A stretch of DNA of 7,736 nucleotides. Origin: Salinisphaera sp. UBA1666. GTDB lineage: Bacteria; Pseudomonadota; Gammaproteobacteria; Nevskiales; Salinisphaeraceae. Made by a program: the position numbers and the translations under genes. Shown here in pieces: positions 1-5,998 of this stretch. Under the pieces are notes generated by a model, which was not told where the DNA came from, ran no database searches, and saw nothing but the letters and a program-made list of their open reading frames with translations. Positions within the stretch are counted from its first letter, which is position 1. Each line of letters opens with the position of its first letter. Location: assembly GCA_002320455.1 (NCBI GenBank), contig DCKU01000031.1:1-7736 (forward strand). The letters run 5' to 3'.

Positions 1-585
1 CCGCATTAACGGGTGAGAACCCGCCCGCCGGGCTTCGGACAGACGCTTGCGGAAATAGGTCAAGCCCTCTGCGGCAATCCACGGATAGTGATCGGGCCAG
101 CCTGTCAGGCGCTGCTGATGGATCTCCGGGGCGAATAGCTCGGTCAGCGAGGAACAGGCAGCCTCCTGCCAGCTGGCGCGGCGAGCAAAATTCACATAGG
201 CATCCACGGCAAAGCGCACGCCGGGCAGGACGTCGGTCTCGGCCGCCACGCGATCGCGATTCATGTCGCAGGCCTCGGCCAGCGCCAGCCAGGCCTCGAT
301 GCCGCCGGGGTCATCGCCTACGCCGTCGTGATCCAGTATCCGCTGTACCCAGAGCCGGCGCGTGGCCGGGTCCGGGCAATTGGCCAGCACGTTGGCGTCC
401 TTGATCGGAATCGAGACCTGATAGTGATAGCGATTGGCGACCCAGCCGCGGATCTGTGCGGGCGTGGCCCGGCCCTCGTGCATCAGCCGGTGATAGGGAT
501 GATGAATGTGATAACGCGCGCCCAGCGCCCGCAGCTTGGCCTCAAAGACATCCCGTGGCCAGGCCGTATGTTCAGCCGCGCTCAT
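1..585 (-). CDS. pqqC: PqqC, pyrroloquinoline-quinone synthase (partial, C-terminus outside window)
   Basis: PqqC is the cofactor-free cytosolic oxidase that catalyses the last step of PQQ synthesis, ring closure and oxidation of AHQQ to PQQ. I translated the reverse strand from the ATG at 585. 195 codons are visible before the window edge, and the family is about 250 residues long, so roughly the last fifth is missing. The sequence contains YHIHHPYHRLM (residues 25-35) and RGWVANRYHYQ (46-56). Known Klebsiella active-site residues line up at a constant offset of +2: Tyr25, His26, Arg52, Gln56, Lys62, Arg82, His86, Glu149, His156, Tyr177 and Arg181. The site therefore looks intact as far as it can be seen. 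The start codon overlaps the pqqB stop as ATGA, and GGAG lies 8 bases upstream inside pqqB, which indicates translational coupling. pqqD and pqqE may follow beyond the left edge, but that cannot be seen. Confidence 0.96.
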   Translation of the reverse strand, partial: MSAAEHTAWPRDVFEAKLRALGARYHIHHPYHRLMHEGRATPAQIRGWVANRYHYQVSIPIKDANVLANCPDPATRRLWVQRILDHDGVGDDPGGIEAWLALAEACDMNRDRVAAETDVLPGVRFAVDAYVNFARRASWQEAACSSLTELFAPEIHQQRLTGWPDHYPWIAAEGLTYFRKRLSEARRAGSHPLMR

Positions 586-1496
586 GGGCGAATCTCCATG
601 CCGTCGTAGGCCACTTCCACACCGGCCGATTCCACCTCTGCCCGTTCGGGCGAATCCGGGTCCAGAATCGGGTTGGTGTTGTTGATATGAATCAGAATGC
701 AACGGGCCGCCGGAAAGCGCGCCAGCTGGGCCAGCATGCCGGTCTCGCCCGATTGCGGCAGGTGCCCCATCGAGGCCGCGGTCTTCACGCCCACGCCCTG
801 ATCGATCATCTCGGTTTCGGTGAAGAACGTGCCATCCACCAATAGCGTGTCGCAGGTGGCCATAAGCGCGGCCAGAGGTTCGTCGACTGCCCCGAGCCCC
901 GGCGCATAGAACACGCGATGCCCGCTGTGTTCATCAATGATCACCAGCCCGATGTTGTCGCCCGGGTGCGGGTCAGTGCGGTGCGGCGAATACGGCGGGG
1001 CCGCCGATGACAACGCCACGGCGATGAAGCGCACGCCCGGCAGGTTGGCGATCGTGAAGGCGTTGTCGACATCGGGCACGATCTCGTGCCAGTTCACGCC
1101 GCAGAAATGCGACAGCACGCCCAGCAGCGGCAGGCCCGTGGTCAGGTCTTCATGCACCTGGCGCGTACAGTAGATCTCCAGCGGCGCGCCCTCGCGCATG
1201 AGCGTCAGGCCAGTGGTGTGGTCGATCTGGCTGTCCATCAACAAGATGGCCTCGATGCCGATGCCGCGCTCCCCCGGGCCCGCGCGTAGCGCCGGGGTGG
1301 CCAGGATCTGCTGGCGGATATCGGGCGAGGCGTTGATCAATAGCCACCGGCCGTTATCGCCCTGCACGGCAATCGACGACTGGGTACGGGCCTCTGCACG
1401 GGTGGTCCCCTCGTGCAGCGCCTGATTCAGGCCAACATTGCTGTTCCACTGCGGGAAACCGCCGCCGGCGGCTGATCCCAGAACACGTATTTGCAT
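582..1496 (-). CDS. pqqB: PqqB, PQQ biosynthesis metallo-beta-lactamase-fold protein
   Basis: PqqB has a metallo-beta-lactamase fold and is reported to be an iron-dependent hydroxylase acting on a tyrosine-derived PQQ precursor. The 304-residue protein has the usual family length. It carries VLGSAAGGGFPQWN (residues 5-18), ARTQSSIAV (36-44), NASPDIRQQ (55-63), LMDSQIDHTTGL (86-97, with the likely metal ligands Asp92 and His93), then SAAPPYSPHRTDPHPGDNIG, FYAPGLGAVD, HINNTNPILDPDSPERAE and a closing VAYDGMEI. The start at 1496 is chosen because family members begin immediately before the first beta strand (MQIRVLGS). A longer reading frame begins at 1559 but overlaps the upstream gene. No good ribosome binding site precedes the ATG, so translation may depend on the M48 gene ending 19 bases upstream. 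It is odd that residues 18-24 read NSNVGLN where many PqqB proteins have a cysteine cluster (NCNCxxC). Confidence 0.95.
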   Translation of the reverse strand: MQIRVLGSAAGGGFPQWNSNVGLNQALHEGTTRAEARTQSSIAVQGDNGRWLLINASPDIRQQILATPALRAGPGERGIGIEAILLMDSQIDHTTGLTLMREGAPLEIYCTRQVHEDLTTGLPLLGVLSHFCGVNWHEIVPDVDNAFTIANLPGVRFIAVALSSAAPPYSPHRTDPHPGDNIGLVIIDEHSGHRVFYAPGLGAVDEPLAALMATCDTLLVDGTFFTETEMIDQGVGVKTAASMGHLPQSGETGMLAQLARFPAARCILIHINNTNPILDPDSPERAEVESAGVEVAYDGMEIRP

Positions 1497-1515
1497 AAGC
1501 GGATTCGGTGTGGGG

Positions 1516-2670
1516 TTAAAAAGAACAGTCCGATTCGGGCGGCATACGCAGCCGCTCAAGCCGGGCCTGATCGGGCGGATGGGTGGCGTTTAGCCGGCAA
1601 TACCACGGGTGCAGCCCCGCCCGGTGCGGGTTGACTGAGAACAGGTCCGCCAGGGTATCGGCCAGCAGACTAGGTCCGACGTGGCGCGCCGCGAACGCAT
1701 CGGCGGCGAACTCACAGCCGCGACGATAGCCGTTGAGCGCCGGGCGCACGACCCAGGCCACGGGTGCCAGCGTGACATAGATCAACCAGAGCAGCGCCGG
1801 CGCGAACACCTGCGGGTCAATCGCCAAAACCGCCGTCGCCAGCCCAAAGATATAAAGCGCGACAAGCAGGGCACGCATCACATCGAAGCGCCACAGATGC
1901 CCCAGACAGGCATGGCCGAATTCATGGGCGACTACGGCCACCACGGCCGAAGGCGTCAAACGCGCCACCAGCGCCTGTGTCAGCACGATCTGCCCGCCGC
2001 GACCGGCGGCCTCGACCCGTGCCCCCACCTGGGTCGCCAGCGGCGGCTCATCCGCGACGGTGATGGCGCACTGCGGGCGCCCGCAGGTTCGGGCCAACGC
2101 ATGAAGGCGCGCCTGCAATGGCCCGTCCCCCAACGGCCGGCCTAAAAGTGGTCGCGCCTTGCTCCGCCCGCGATAAACTCGCCACGCGCCGGCCAGCACC
2201 AGCCAGCTGCCTGCCCAGGCCAGCGGCCAAAACTCGGCTCCCCAACCGCTTGGCACAGCGCCATACACGCCCCAAAGCACCAGGCCCAATGCCAGCGGCT
2301 GGGCCACCCGCTTGAACTGTGCGATGAAAGCAGCCCGCATCCCGGCCGGCGCGCGGGTCGCGACCGACAGCAGCGCGCGCAACGTCTGATCGAGGATGAT
2401 CATCAGCGCCAGATAACTCACGGCCTGCCAGGCACTCGGCGTGCCCGCCGCCAAGCCGCCTGCTCCGACCAGCACCACGGCGAGAACCGCGAGCACGGCA
2501 TCGCCAACGCGCTCGACAAGCCGCTGCCATGCCCGCTGACAGCCGTCAGCCCGGGCCTTGGCGTCAGCCACAGCTTGGGCGAGGTAGCGGCGCTGCAGCG
2601 CGTAGGCGCCCAGATCAAGCGCCAGGCCCAGCGCGATCCATCCGCCCAGCAGCCCTAGCACAGCGCTCAC
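1516..2670 (-). CDS. Integral-membrane M48 family zinc metalloprotease (Ste24-like)
   Basis: This is a predicted membrane-embedded zinc endopeptidase of 384 residues. Hydrophobic segments lie at about 3-21, 57-75, 83-101, 123-139, 146-164, 265-283 and 287-306. The zinc site is HEFGHACLGH at 249-258 (ligands His249 and His253, catalytic Glu250), and the third ligand is probably Glu320 in CEFAADAFA. IVLTQALVARLTPSAV before the zinc motif and ATHPPDQARLERL near the end fit the Ste24/CAAX-protease type of M48, which cleaves peptides at the membrane. The start is GTG at 2670, because no ATG, GTG or TTG occurs in frame between an upstream stop at 2746-2748 and this point. No clear Shine-Dalgarno sequence precedes it. 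The gene ends 19 bases before pqqB on the same strand, which suggests cotranscription with the pqq genes. A role in cutting PqqA or a PQQ intermediate is only inference; known PqqA proteases (PqqF/PqqG) are M16 enzymes. A general membrane-protein protease that happens to sit here is the main alternative. Confidence 0.88.
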   Translation of the reverse strand: MSAVLGLLGGWIALGLALDLGAYALQRRYLAQAVADAKARADGCQRAWQRLVERVGDAVLAVLAVVLVGAGGLAAGTPSAWQAVSYLALMIILDQTLRALLSVATRAPAGMRAAFIAQFKRVAQPLALGLVLWGVYGAVPSGWGAEFWPLAWAGSWLVLAGAWRVYRGRSKARPLLGRPLGDGPLQARLHALARTCGRPQCAITVADEPPLATQVGARVEAAGRGGQIVLTQALVARLTPSAVVAVVAHEFGHACLGHLWRFDVMRALLVALYIFGLATAVLAIDPQVFAPALLWLIYVTLAPVAWVVRPALNGYRRGCEFAADAFAARHVGPSLLADTLADLFSVNPHRAGLHPWYCRLNATHPPDQARLERLRMPPESDCSF

Positions 2671-2825
2671 AGGGGCAGCGATGGAGCGGCTACCGCGCCT
2701 ATCGGGCGTTTCATGCGCGCAGGCGTATTCGTCATAACCGTGAGTTTAAACCGCAGAAGCTGCGCACCGAAGATGAATGACGTGCCTGCCCACAGACCGC
2801 GAGTCTCGCAGCGTATATCGCCCAT

Positions 2826-2854
2826 AAAAAAGACGAGCCGGTGGCCGGCTCGTC
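2826..2854 (-). terminator. Intrinsic terminator of the membrane-protein/dehydrogenase unit
   Basis: On the minus strand a perfect 10-bp GC-rich stem (GACGAGCCGG with CCGGCTCGTC) closed by a 3-base loop is followed directly by six T residues. It lies about 55 bases after the dehydrogenase stop codon, as expected for a rho-independent terminator, and would separate that unit from the M48-pqqBC unit. Confidence 0.93.
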
Positions 2855-2868
2855 CTCGTCAGGCTGAG

Positions 2869-2891
2869 CTATCGCCGGGCAGCGGCGATAG
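2869..2891 (-). repeat. Second 3' hairpin between dehydrogenase stop and terminator
   Basis: CTATCGCC and GGCGATAG form a perfect 8-bp inverted repeat around a 7-base loop, 17 bases after the dehydrogenase stop. No T-run follows on the minus strand, so it is not itself an intrinsic terminator. It could protect the 3' end of the mRNA or simply be a chance dyad. Confidence 0.6.
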
Positions 2892-2908
2892 ATCGATACT
2901 AGACCGAC

Positions 2909-4921
2909 TTATTTGTCGGGCAGCGCATAGACCACCACCTGATCCCCCACCTGGTCTTTCAGGATGGTGTTGCCACCGGCCACGAACGCCACGTACTCCC
3001 GGCCCTGATATTCGTAGACCGCCGGGTTGGCCACCACCGGTGCCATGGCTTGGTCTGACCAGAGCTCGTCGCCGCTATCCAGGCTGAAGGCACGCATCTT
3101 GGAGTCCATCGAGGCGCCGATGAAAATCACCCCGCCGGCGGTTACCGCCGGGCCGCCGATGGTCGGCGAGCCCCAGGCTTCCGGCATGATGAAGCCATAC
3201 TGCTGGGAGGCGCCCACCGGGCGACGCCATTTCACGTCGCCGGTATGCATGTCGATGGCCACCAGCTCGCCGAAAGGCGGCTTCCAGCACGGCATACCCA
3301 GCCAGTTGCGGGCCACTTCCAGACGCATGCCATACGGCGAGCCGGCCTGCGGCGAGAAACCGGCTTCGTTGCCCGAGGTCTTGTCGGCCGCGTCATACGC
3401 CTCGCGGTCATACAGCTTGATGGTCTGCACGATGCGCGAGGTGTTGACGATAGCCGTCTGGCTGACCGGGTCGAAGGCCACGCCGCCCCACTGCACGGCC
3501 GCGGCGCTGCCCGGGAACGTCATCGTTCCCTCGCCTTTGGTGGTGGGCGGGGTATACATGCCGCGATAGTCCAGGTTATTCCACAGCCGCGTGCACGAGC
3601 CGCCACCGGCGATATCGGCCAGCTTCCAGACATCGGGCTTCTTGGACTGGTCCAGCAGTGGCGCCGGCTTGGTGGGAAACGGCTGGGTGGGCGAGAGCTG
3701 CTCGCCGGCCACAGAGCCATCACCACCGGGTACCGGGCGCTCCTCGATCGGCCAGATATCCTCGCCGGTCTCGCGGTTCACCGCGAATAGGAACCCCATC
3801 TTGGTGGCCTGCAGAAGCGCGGGGATGGTCTCGCCGTCCACGGTGATGTCCATCAGCGTGGGCGCGGCCACCGTGTCGTAGTCCCACACATCGTGGTGAA
3901 CCCATTGACGCGACCAGACCACCTTGCCGGTTTCCACGTCCAGTGCCGTGGTCGAGGTCGCTAGCGGAATCGAGCCGGTGCGATTGCCGCCCCAGTAGTT
4001 GGGCGACGGCGACGACACCGGCAGATAGACCAGCCCGCGCTCGGCATCCGCCGACATATGGGTCCAGACGTTGGCCGTGCCGGAGGTCTTGCGGGCCGCA
4101 TCGGGCAACGCTTCGAATGTCCACTCGCGCTCGCCGGTACGAGCGTTGATCGACCAGACCGTACCGGGCGGCGCCTGCTCATAGGCCCAGTCCTTGCCAG
4201 CCCAGCCCAGGATCAGGTGATCGTCGACCACCGTTGGCGGCTGCAGCAACGACAGCGGATACTTGTCGTGCACCGTATTCCACTGGTTCACGTCGAGCAC
4301 GCCGTTATCGGCAAAGCTCTGGCACTTCTTGCCGGTTTCGGCGTCGATGGCGAACAGCTTGGCATCCACCGTGCCCATGTAGACGATCTTCTGGCAGGCC
4401 TTGCCGGCCACCGGCTCGTCGGCTTGCCAGTAAGCCACGCCGCGATTTTTCAATACCGGCTGGGTCAGCGCTTTTTTAGGCGCATGGGTATCGAATACCC
4501 ATTGGGTCTCGCCGGTGCCCGGGTTCATGGCAAACAGGCGCCCGAACGGCGTGCCGACATACAACGTGTCGTTGGCAAACACGGGCGTGGCCGACCACAC
4601 CGAGGCCGGGGTATCCCCGTGGCCGTCGGACAGATCGCCGGTATGAATCGACCAGACCTTTTCCAGTTGGCCGACGTTATCGGCCGTGATCTGCTTGAGC
4701 GGGCTGTACTTCTGCGCGCTCAGCTGGCCGTGAAACGAATCCCAGATCGGCTGGCTGGGGTGGTCAATGCCGTTGGCGGCGTTGGCGGCCGGGCCGGACG
4801 GCGAATTGGCGGTCTCCGCGTCCTGCGCAGCCGCGCCGTTGGCAATGCCAACGCTCAGGCCGGCGACGGCGAGAGTACCCGCCAAGCCGGGCAGACACAG
4901 ACTCTTGAAACGATAAAACAT
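2909..4921 (-). CDS. Secreted PQQ-dependent dehydrogenase, membrane-bound glucose/quinate/polyol type (SldA-like)
   Basis: This quinoprotein probably oxidises a sugar, polyol or related alcohol in the periplasm and feeds electrons to the respiratory quinone pool. With the start at 4921 it has 670 residues. A signal peptide (about 1-32) ends near GAAAQDA. An eight-bladed propeller follows, with repeated blade motifs such as AMNPGTGETQWVF (131-143), SINARTGEREWTF (257-269), ALDVETGKVVW and AIDMHTGDVKW. The segment VHHDVWDYD (341-349) and ATKMGFLFAVNRETG match the catalytic region of E. coli membrane glucose dehydrogenase: Asp347 and Lys374 are 27 residues apart, like Asp466 and Lys493 there. 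It has neither the N-terminal membrane domain of that enzyme nor a CxxCH haem c motif. The ATG at 4921 is preferred over one at 4960 because it gives a clean signal peptide, lies 2 bases after the upstream stop, and has AAGGA 11 bases before it. The substrate cannot be decided; glucose, quinate/shikimate and polyols are all represented in the family. Confidence 0.9.
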   Translation of the reverse strand: MFYRFKSLCLPGLAGTLAVAGLSVGIANGAAAQDAETANSPSGPAANAANGIDHPSQPIWDSFHGQLSAQKYSPLKQITADNVGQLEKVWSIHTGDLSDGHGDTPASVWSATPVFANDTLYVGTPFGRLFAMNPGTGETQWVFDTHAPKKALTQPVLKNRGVAYWQADEPVAGKACQKIVYMGTVDAKLFAIDAETGKKCQSFADNGVLDVNQWNTVHDKYPLSLLQPPTVVDDHLILGWAGKDWAYEQAPPGTVWSINARTGEREWTFEALPDAARKTSGTANVWTHMSADAERGLVYLPVSSPSPNYWGGNRTGSIPLATSTTALDVETGKVVWSRQWVHHDVWDYDTVAAPTLMDITVDGETIPALLQATKMGFLFAVNRETGEDIWPIEERPVPGGDGSVAGEQLSPTQPFPTKPAPLLDQSKKPDVWKLADIAGGGSCTRLWNNLDYRGMYTPPTTKGEGTMTFPGSAAAVQWGGVAFDPVSQTAIVNTSRIVQTIKLYDREAYDAADKTSGNEAGFSPQAGSPYGMRLEVARNWLGMPCWKPPFGELVAIDMHTGDVKWRRPVGASQQYGFIMPEAWGSPTIGGPAVTAGGVIFIGASMDSKMRAFSLDSGDELWSDQAMAPVVANPAVYEYQGREYVAFVAGGNTILKDQVGDQVVVYALPDK

Positions 4922-4923
4922 GA

Positions 4924-5283
4924 TCAAACGCGTCCTTTTCCGCCCGTCGCTCCGAAACAATCAATAGCCAGCCCAACCACGCCCGCGAGCATGCCTAGGC
5001 ACAGCCACCACTCATGCAACAGCACCCCGGCGAACATATTGCCCGCCAGACCGATCAGGATGACCACGCGCCAAGCGATACGCGCGCCTTTGGAGCTCCT
5101 GCGCGCGAGCGCAAGCCCCAGCAACAGCAGCACGACGCTGACCACGATCGCCAGCAGCGCGCCCAGCGTGCCGTTCACGCCGGTCAACGGCGCGAAATAC
5201 CCGTAAAGCGCTGCCACCAGCCCCACGAGCGTACCGATGAACAGTACGATCACGCCCGGTCGGGCGGATGACGGGATAGACAT
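4924..5283 (-). CDS. Small four-helix membrane protein, likely anchor subunit of the PQQ dehydrogenase (SldB-like)
   Basis: The 119-residue protein is almost entirely hydrophobic, with helices at about 10-31, 37-60, 69-88 and 92-110. The segment FAPLTGVNGTLGALLAIV (30-47) resembles the N-terminal membrane domain of membrane-bound glucose dehydrogenase and the separate Gluconobacter subunit SldB. By analogy it would hold the periplasmic catalytic subunit at the membrane and help pass electrons to ubiquinone; this role is inferred. The gene lies 2 bases upstream of the dehydrogenase, an arrangement that suggests tight coupling and a fixed ratio of the two products. The start at 5283 is supported by GGGAG (5293-5297 on the minus strand, 9 bases before the ATG), with a second purine run, AAGGA, closer in. 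Assignment rests on size, hydrophobic pattern, a short motif and position. Confidence 0.83.
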   Translation of the reverse strand: MSIPSSARPGVIVLFIGTLVGLVAALYGYFAPLTGVNGTLGALLAIVVSVVLLLLGLALARRSSKGARIAWRVVILIGLAGNMFAGVLLHEWWLCLGMLAGVVGLAIDCFGATGGKGRV

Positions 5284-5306
5284 GATCCTTCACTCCCTGA
5301 AAAAAC

Positions 5307-5325
5307 CGATCAAATATACAGATCG
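5307..5325 (-). promoter_or_regulatory. Inverted repeat overlapping a -10-like sequence upstream of the SldB-like gene
   Basis: CGATC and GATCG flank a 9-base AT-rich spacer. On the minus strand the spacer includes TATATT (5318-5313), a fair -10 element that would place the transcript start roughly 25 bases before the ATG. No good -35 lies 16-18 bases further upstream, as seen at activator-dependent promoters. The dyad could be an operator. Both roles are inferred from sequence only. Confidence 0.4.
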
Positions 5326-5424
5326 ACACGATGGGCGGCGATGCGTTTGTCTAGCAGCGCCGTACCGACGTGCCTCCGGCCGGACGGTTCATGCCGGCGG
5401 CTGTACCCGACTCCCATGACCGGC

Positions 5425-5438
5425 CTATACGGCTATAG
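5425..5438. repeat. Short dyad CTATA-N4-TATAG in the divergent gap
   Basis: CTATA (5425-5429) and TATAG (5434-5438) form an inverted repeat around CGGC, about 40 bases upstream of the rightward promoter candidate. The size and position would suit a transcription factor half-site pair, but dyads of this length also arise by chance. Confidence 0.3.
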
Positions 5439-5478
5439 ACGCATCGCGACGCGTTGCCCCGGACGTTATTGTATATAT

Positions 5479-5508
5479 TTGACGGGTACGCATTGCCGTA
5501 TCGATAAC
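5479..5508 (+). promoter_or_regulatory. Candidate sigma70 promoter for the DUF2231-sorbosone dehydrogenase unit
   Basis: TTGACG (-35, five of six consensus bases) at 5479-5484 is followed after 18 bases by GATAAC (-10, four of six) at 5503-5508. Transcription would begin near 5515, giving a leader of about 58 bases before the TTG start codon. It is the best-looking promoter pair in the gap on this strand. Confidence 0.5.
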
Positions 5509-5561
5509 CCCGCGCCCCGGGCCCGTTAACGTTTGAACGAGTCTGCCGGGTGCTTGATCAC

Positions 5562-5566
5562 AGGAG
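5562..5566 (+). promoter_or_regulatory. Ribosome binding site that fixes the TTG start at 5573
   Basis: AGGAG lies 6 bases before TTG at 5573. No in-frame ATG gives a better-placed start, and the next methionine lies inside the first membrane helix, so this site decides the non-ATG start. Confidence 0.8.
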
Positions 5567-5572
5567 CTCATC

Positions 5573-5998
5573 TTGACCTCGACAGAACGACAACCGGCCA
5601 GGCGCGGGATTCACCCGTTCCACGCCTTACTGCTTGGCGCCACCTTCCCGCTGTTTCTAGGCGCTGCCCTTTGCGACTACGCCTATATGGCCTCGTATCA
5701 GATCGAATGGAGCCTGTTTGCGTCGTGGCTGGTCATCGGCGGAGCCCTGTTCACCGGACTGGCCGGTCTTTGTGCGCTGCTGGGATTCTTTGTATCCGAT
5801 CGTAAGGGCGCCTATGCCATCTACCTGCTGCTACTGCTCGTGGTGACGGCCATCGGCGTACTTAACGCGCTGATTCACGCCCGCGATGCCTGGGCCATGA
5901 TGCCCAGCGGCTTCATCCTGTCGATCGTCGCGGCCGTACTTGGCTGTGTGGTTGCCCTGCTCGGCTTTTCTCGTATCGGCGTCGGAGCCCGGTCATGA
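5573..5998 (+). CDS. DUF2231-type four-helix membrane protein
   Basis: The 141-residue protein has four hydrophobic segments (about 17-40, 47-74, 80-101 and 112-133) and a short basic N-terminus. HPFHALLLGATFP (14-26) resembles the HPxHP...FP start of the DUF2231 family, and NALIHARDAW (98-107) resembles a motif I recall from family members beside sorbosone dehydrogenases. The biochemical function of the family is not established. His14, His17 and His102 could bind haem or a quinone, but that is speculation. The start is TTG with a good ribosome binding site. The last four bases (ATGA) overlap the start of the quinoprotein gene, so the two are probably translated together. The pairing suggests a membrane partner, perhaps an electron acceptor or docking protein, for that soluble dehydrogenase. 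Confidence 0.82.
   Translation: MTSTERQPARRGIHPFHALLLGATFPLFLGAALCDYAYMASYQIEWSLFASWLVIGGALFTGLAGLCALLGFFVSDRKGAYAIYLLLLLVVTAIGVLNALIHARDAWAMMPSGFILSIVAAVLGCVVALLGFSRIGVGARS

Larger units (their letters stand above)
2671..2908. other. Intergenic gap between dehydrogenase 3' end and the M48-pqqBC unit
   Basis: This 238-base gap holds the 3' end signals of the dehydrogenase unit and must hold any dedicated promoter of the M48-pqqBC unit on the minus strand. I found no convincing -35/-10 pair; AT-rich words such as TTTAAA near 2745 lack a partner at normal spacing. A 52-codon minus-strand frame (2825 to 2667, with internal ATGs at 2735 and 2714) ends in TGA overlapping the GTG start of the protease as GTGA. 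It has no ribosome binding site, and its first ATG lies in the terminator T-run. It also lacks the Glu-x3-Tyr signature of PqqA, so I do not call it a gene. Confidence 0.6.
5284..5572. promoter_or_regulatory. Divergent regulatory region between the two dehydrogenase units
   Basis: This 289-base gap separates units read leftward (from 5283) and rightward (from 5573), so both promoters should lie here. The middle (about 5340-5460) is GC-rich and includes the palindrome TCCGGCCGGA (5375-5384). The outer parts are AT-rich: TGTATATATTTGACGG at 5470-5485 on the plus strand and TGTATATTTGATCGG at 5320-5306 on the minus strand. These two words are similar and point outward. Short open frames cross the gap but have no ribosome binding site and no recognisable product. 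Confidence 0.7.

Noticed and set aside
1497..1559. A 21-residue N-terminal extension of PqqB from a start at 1559.
   Set aside because: PqqB proteins begin directly before the first strand (MQIRVLGS here), and the extension would overlap the end of the M48 gene.
4922..4960. A 13-residue N-terminal extension of the PQQ dehydrogenase from a start at 4960.
   Set aside because: It puts several arginines and lysines ahead of an otherwise normal signal peptide and overlaps the upstream gene; the ATG at 4921 is better spaced.
4058..5206. A 382-codon plus-strand frame opposite the dehydrogenase and its small membrane partner.
   Set aside because: It spans two real genes in antisense, has no recognisable motif and is compositionally like a GC-rich shadow frame.
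5341..5529. Short plus-strand frames in the divergent gap, checked as possible pqqA or small proteins.
   Set aside because: No ribosome binding site, no Glu-x3-Tyr motif, and they overlap the likely promoter.
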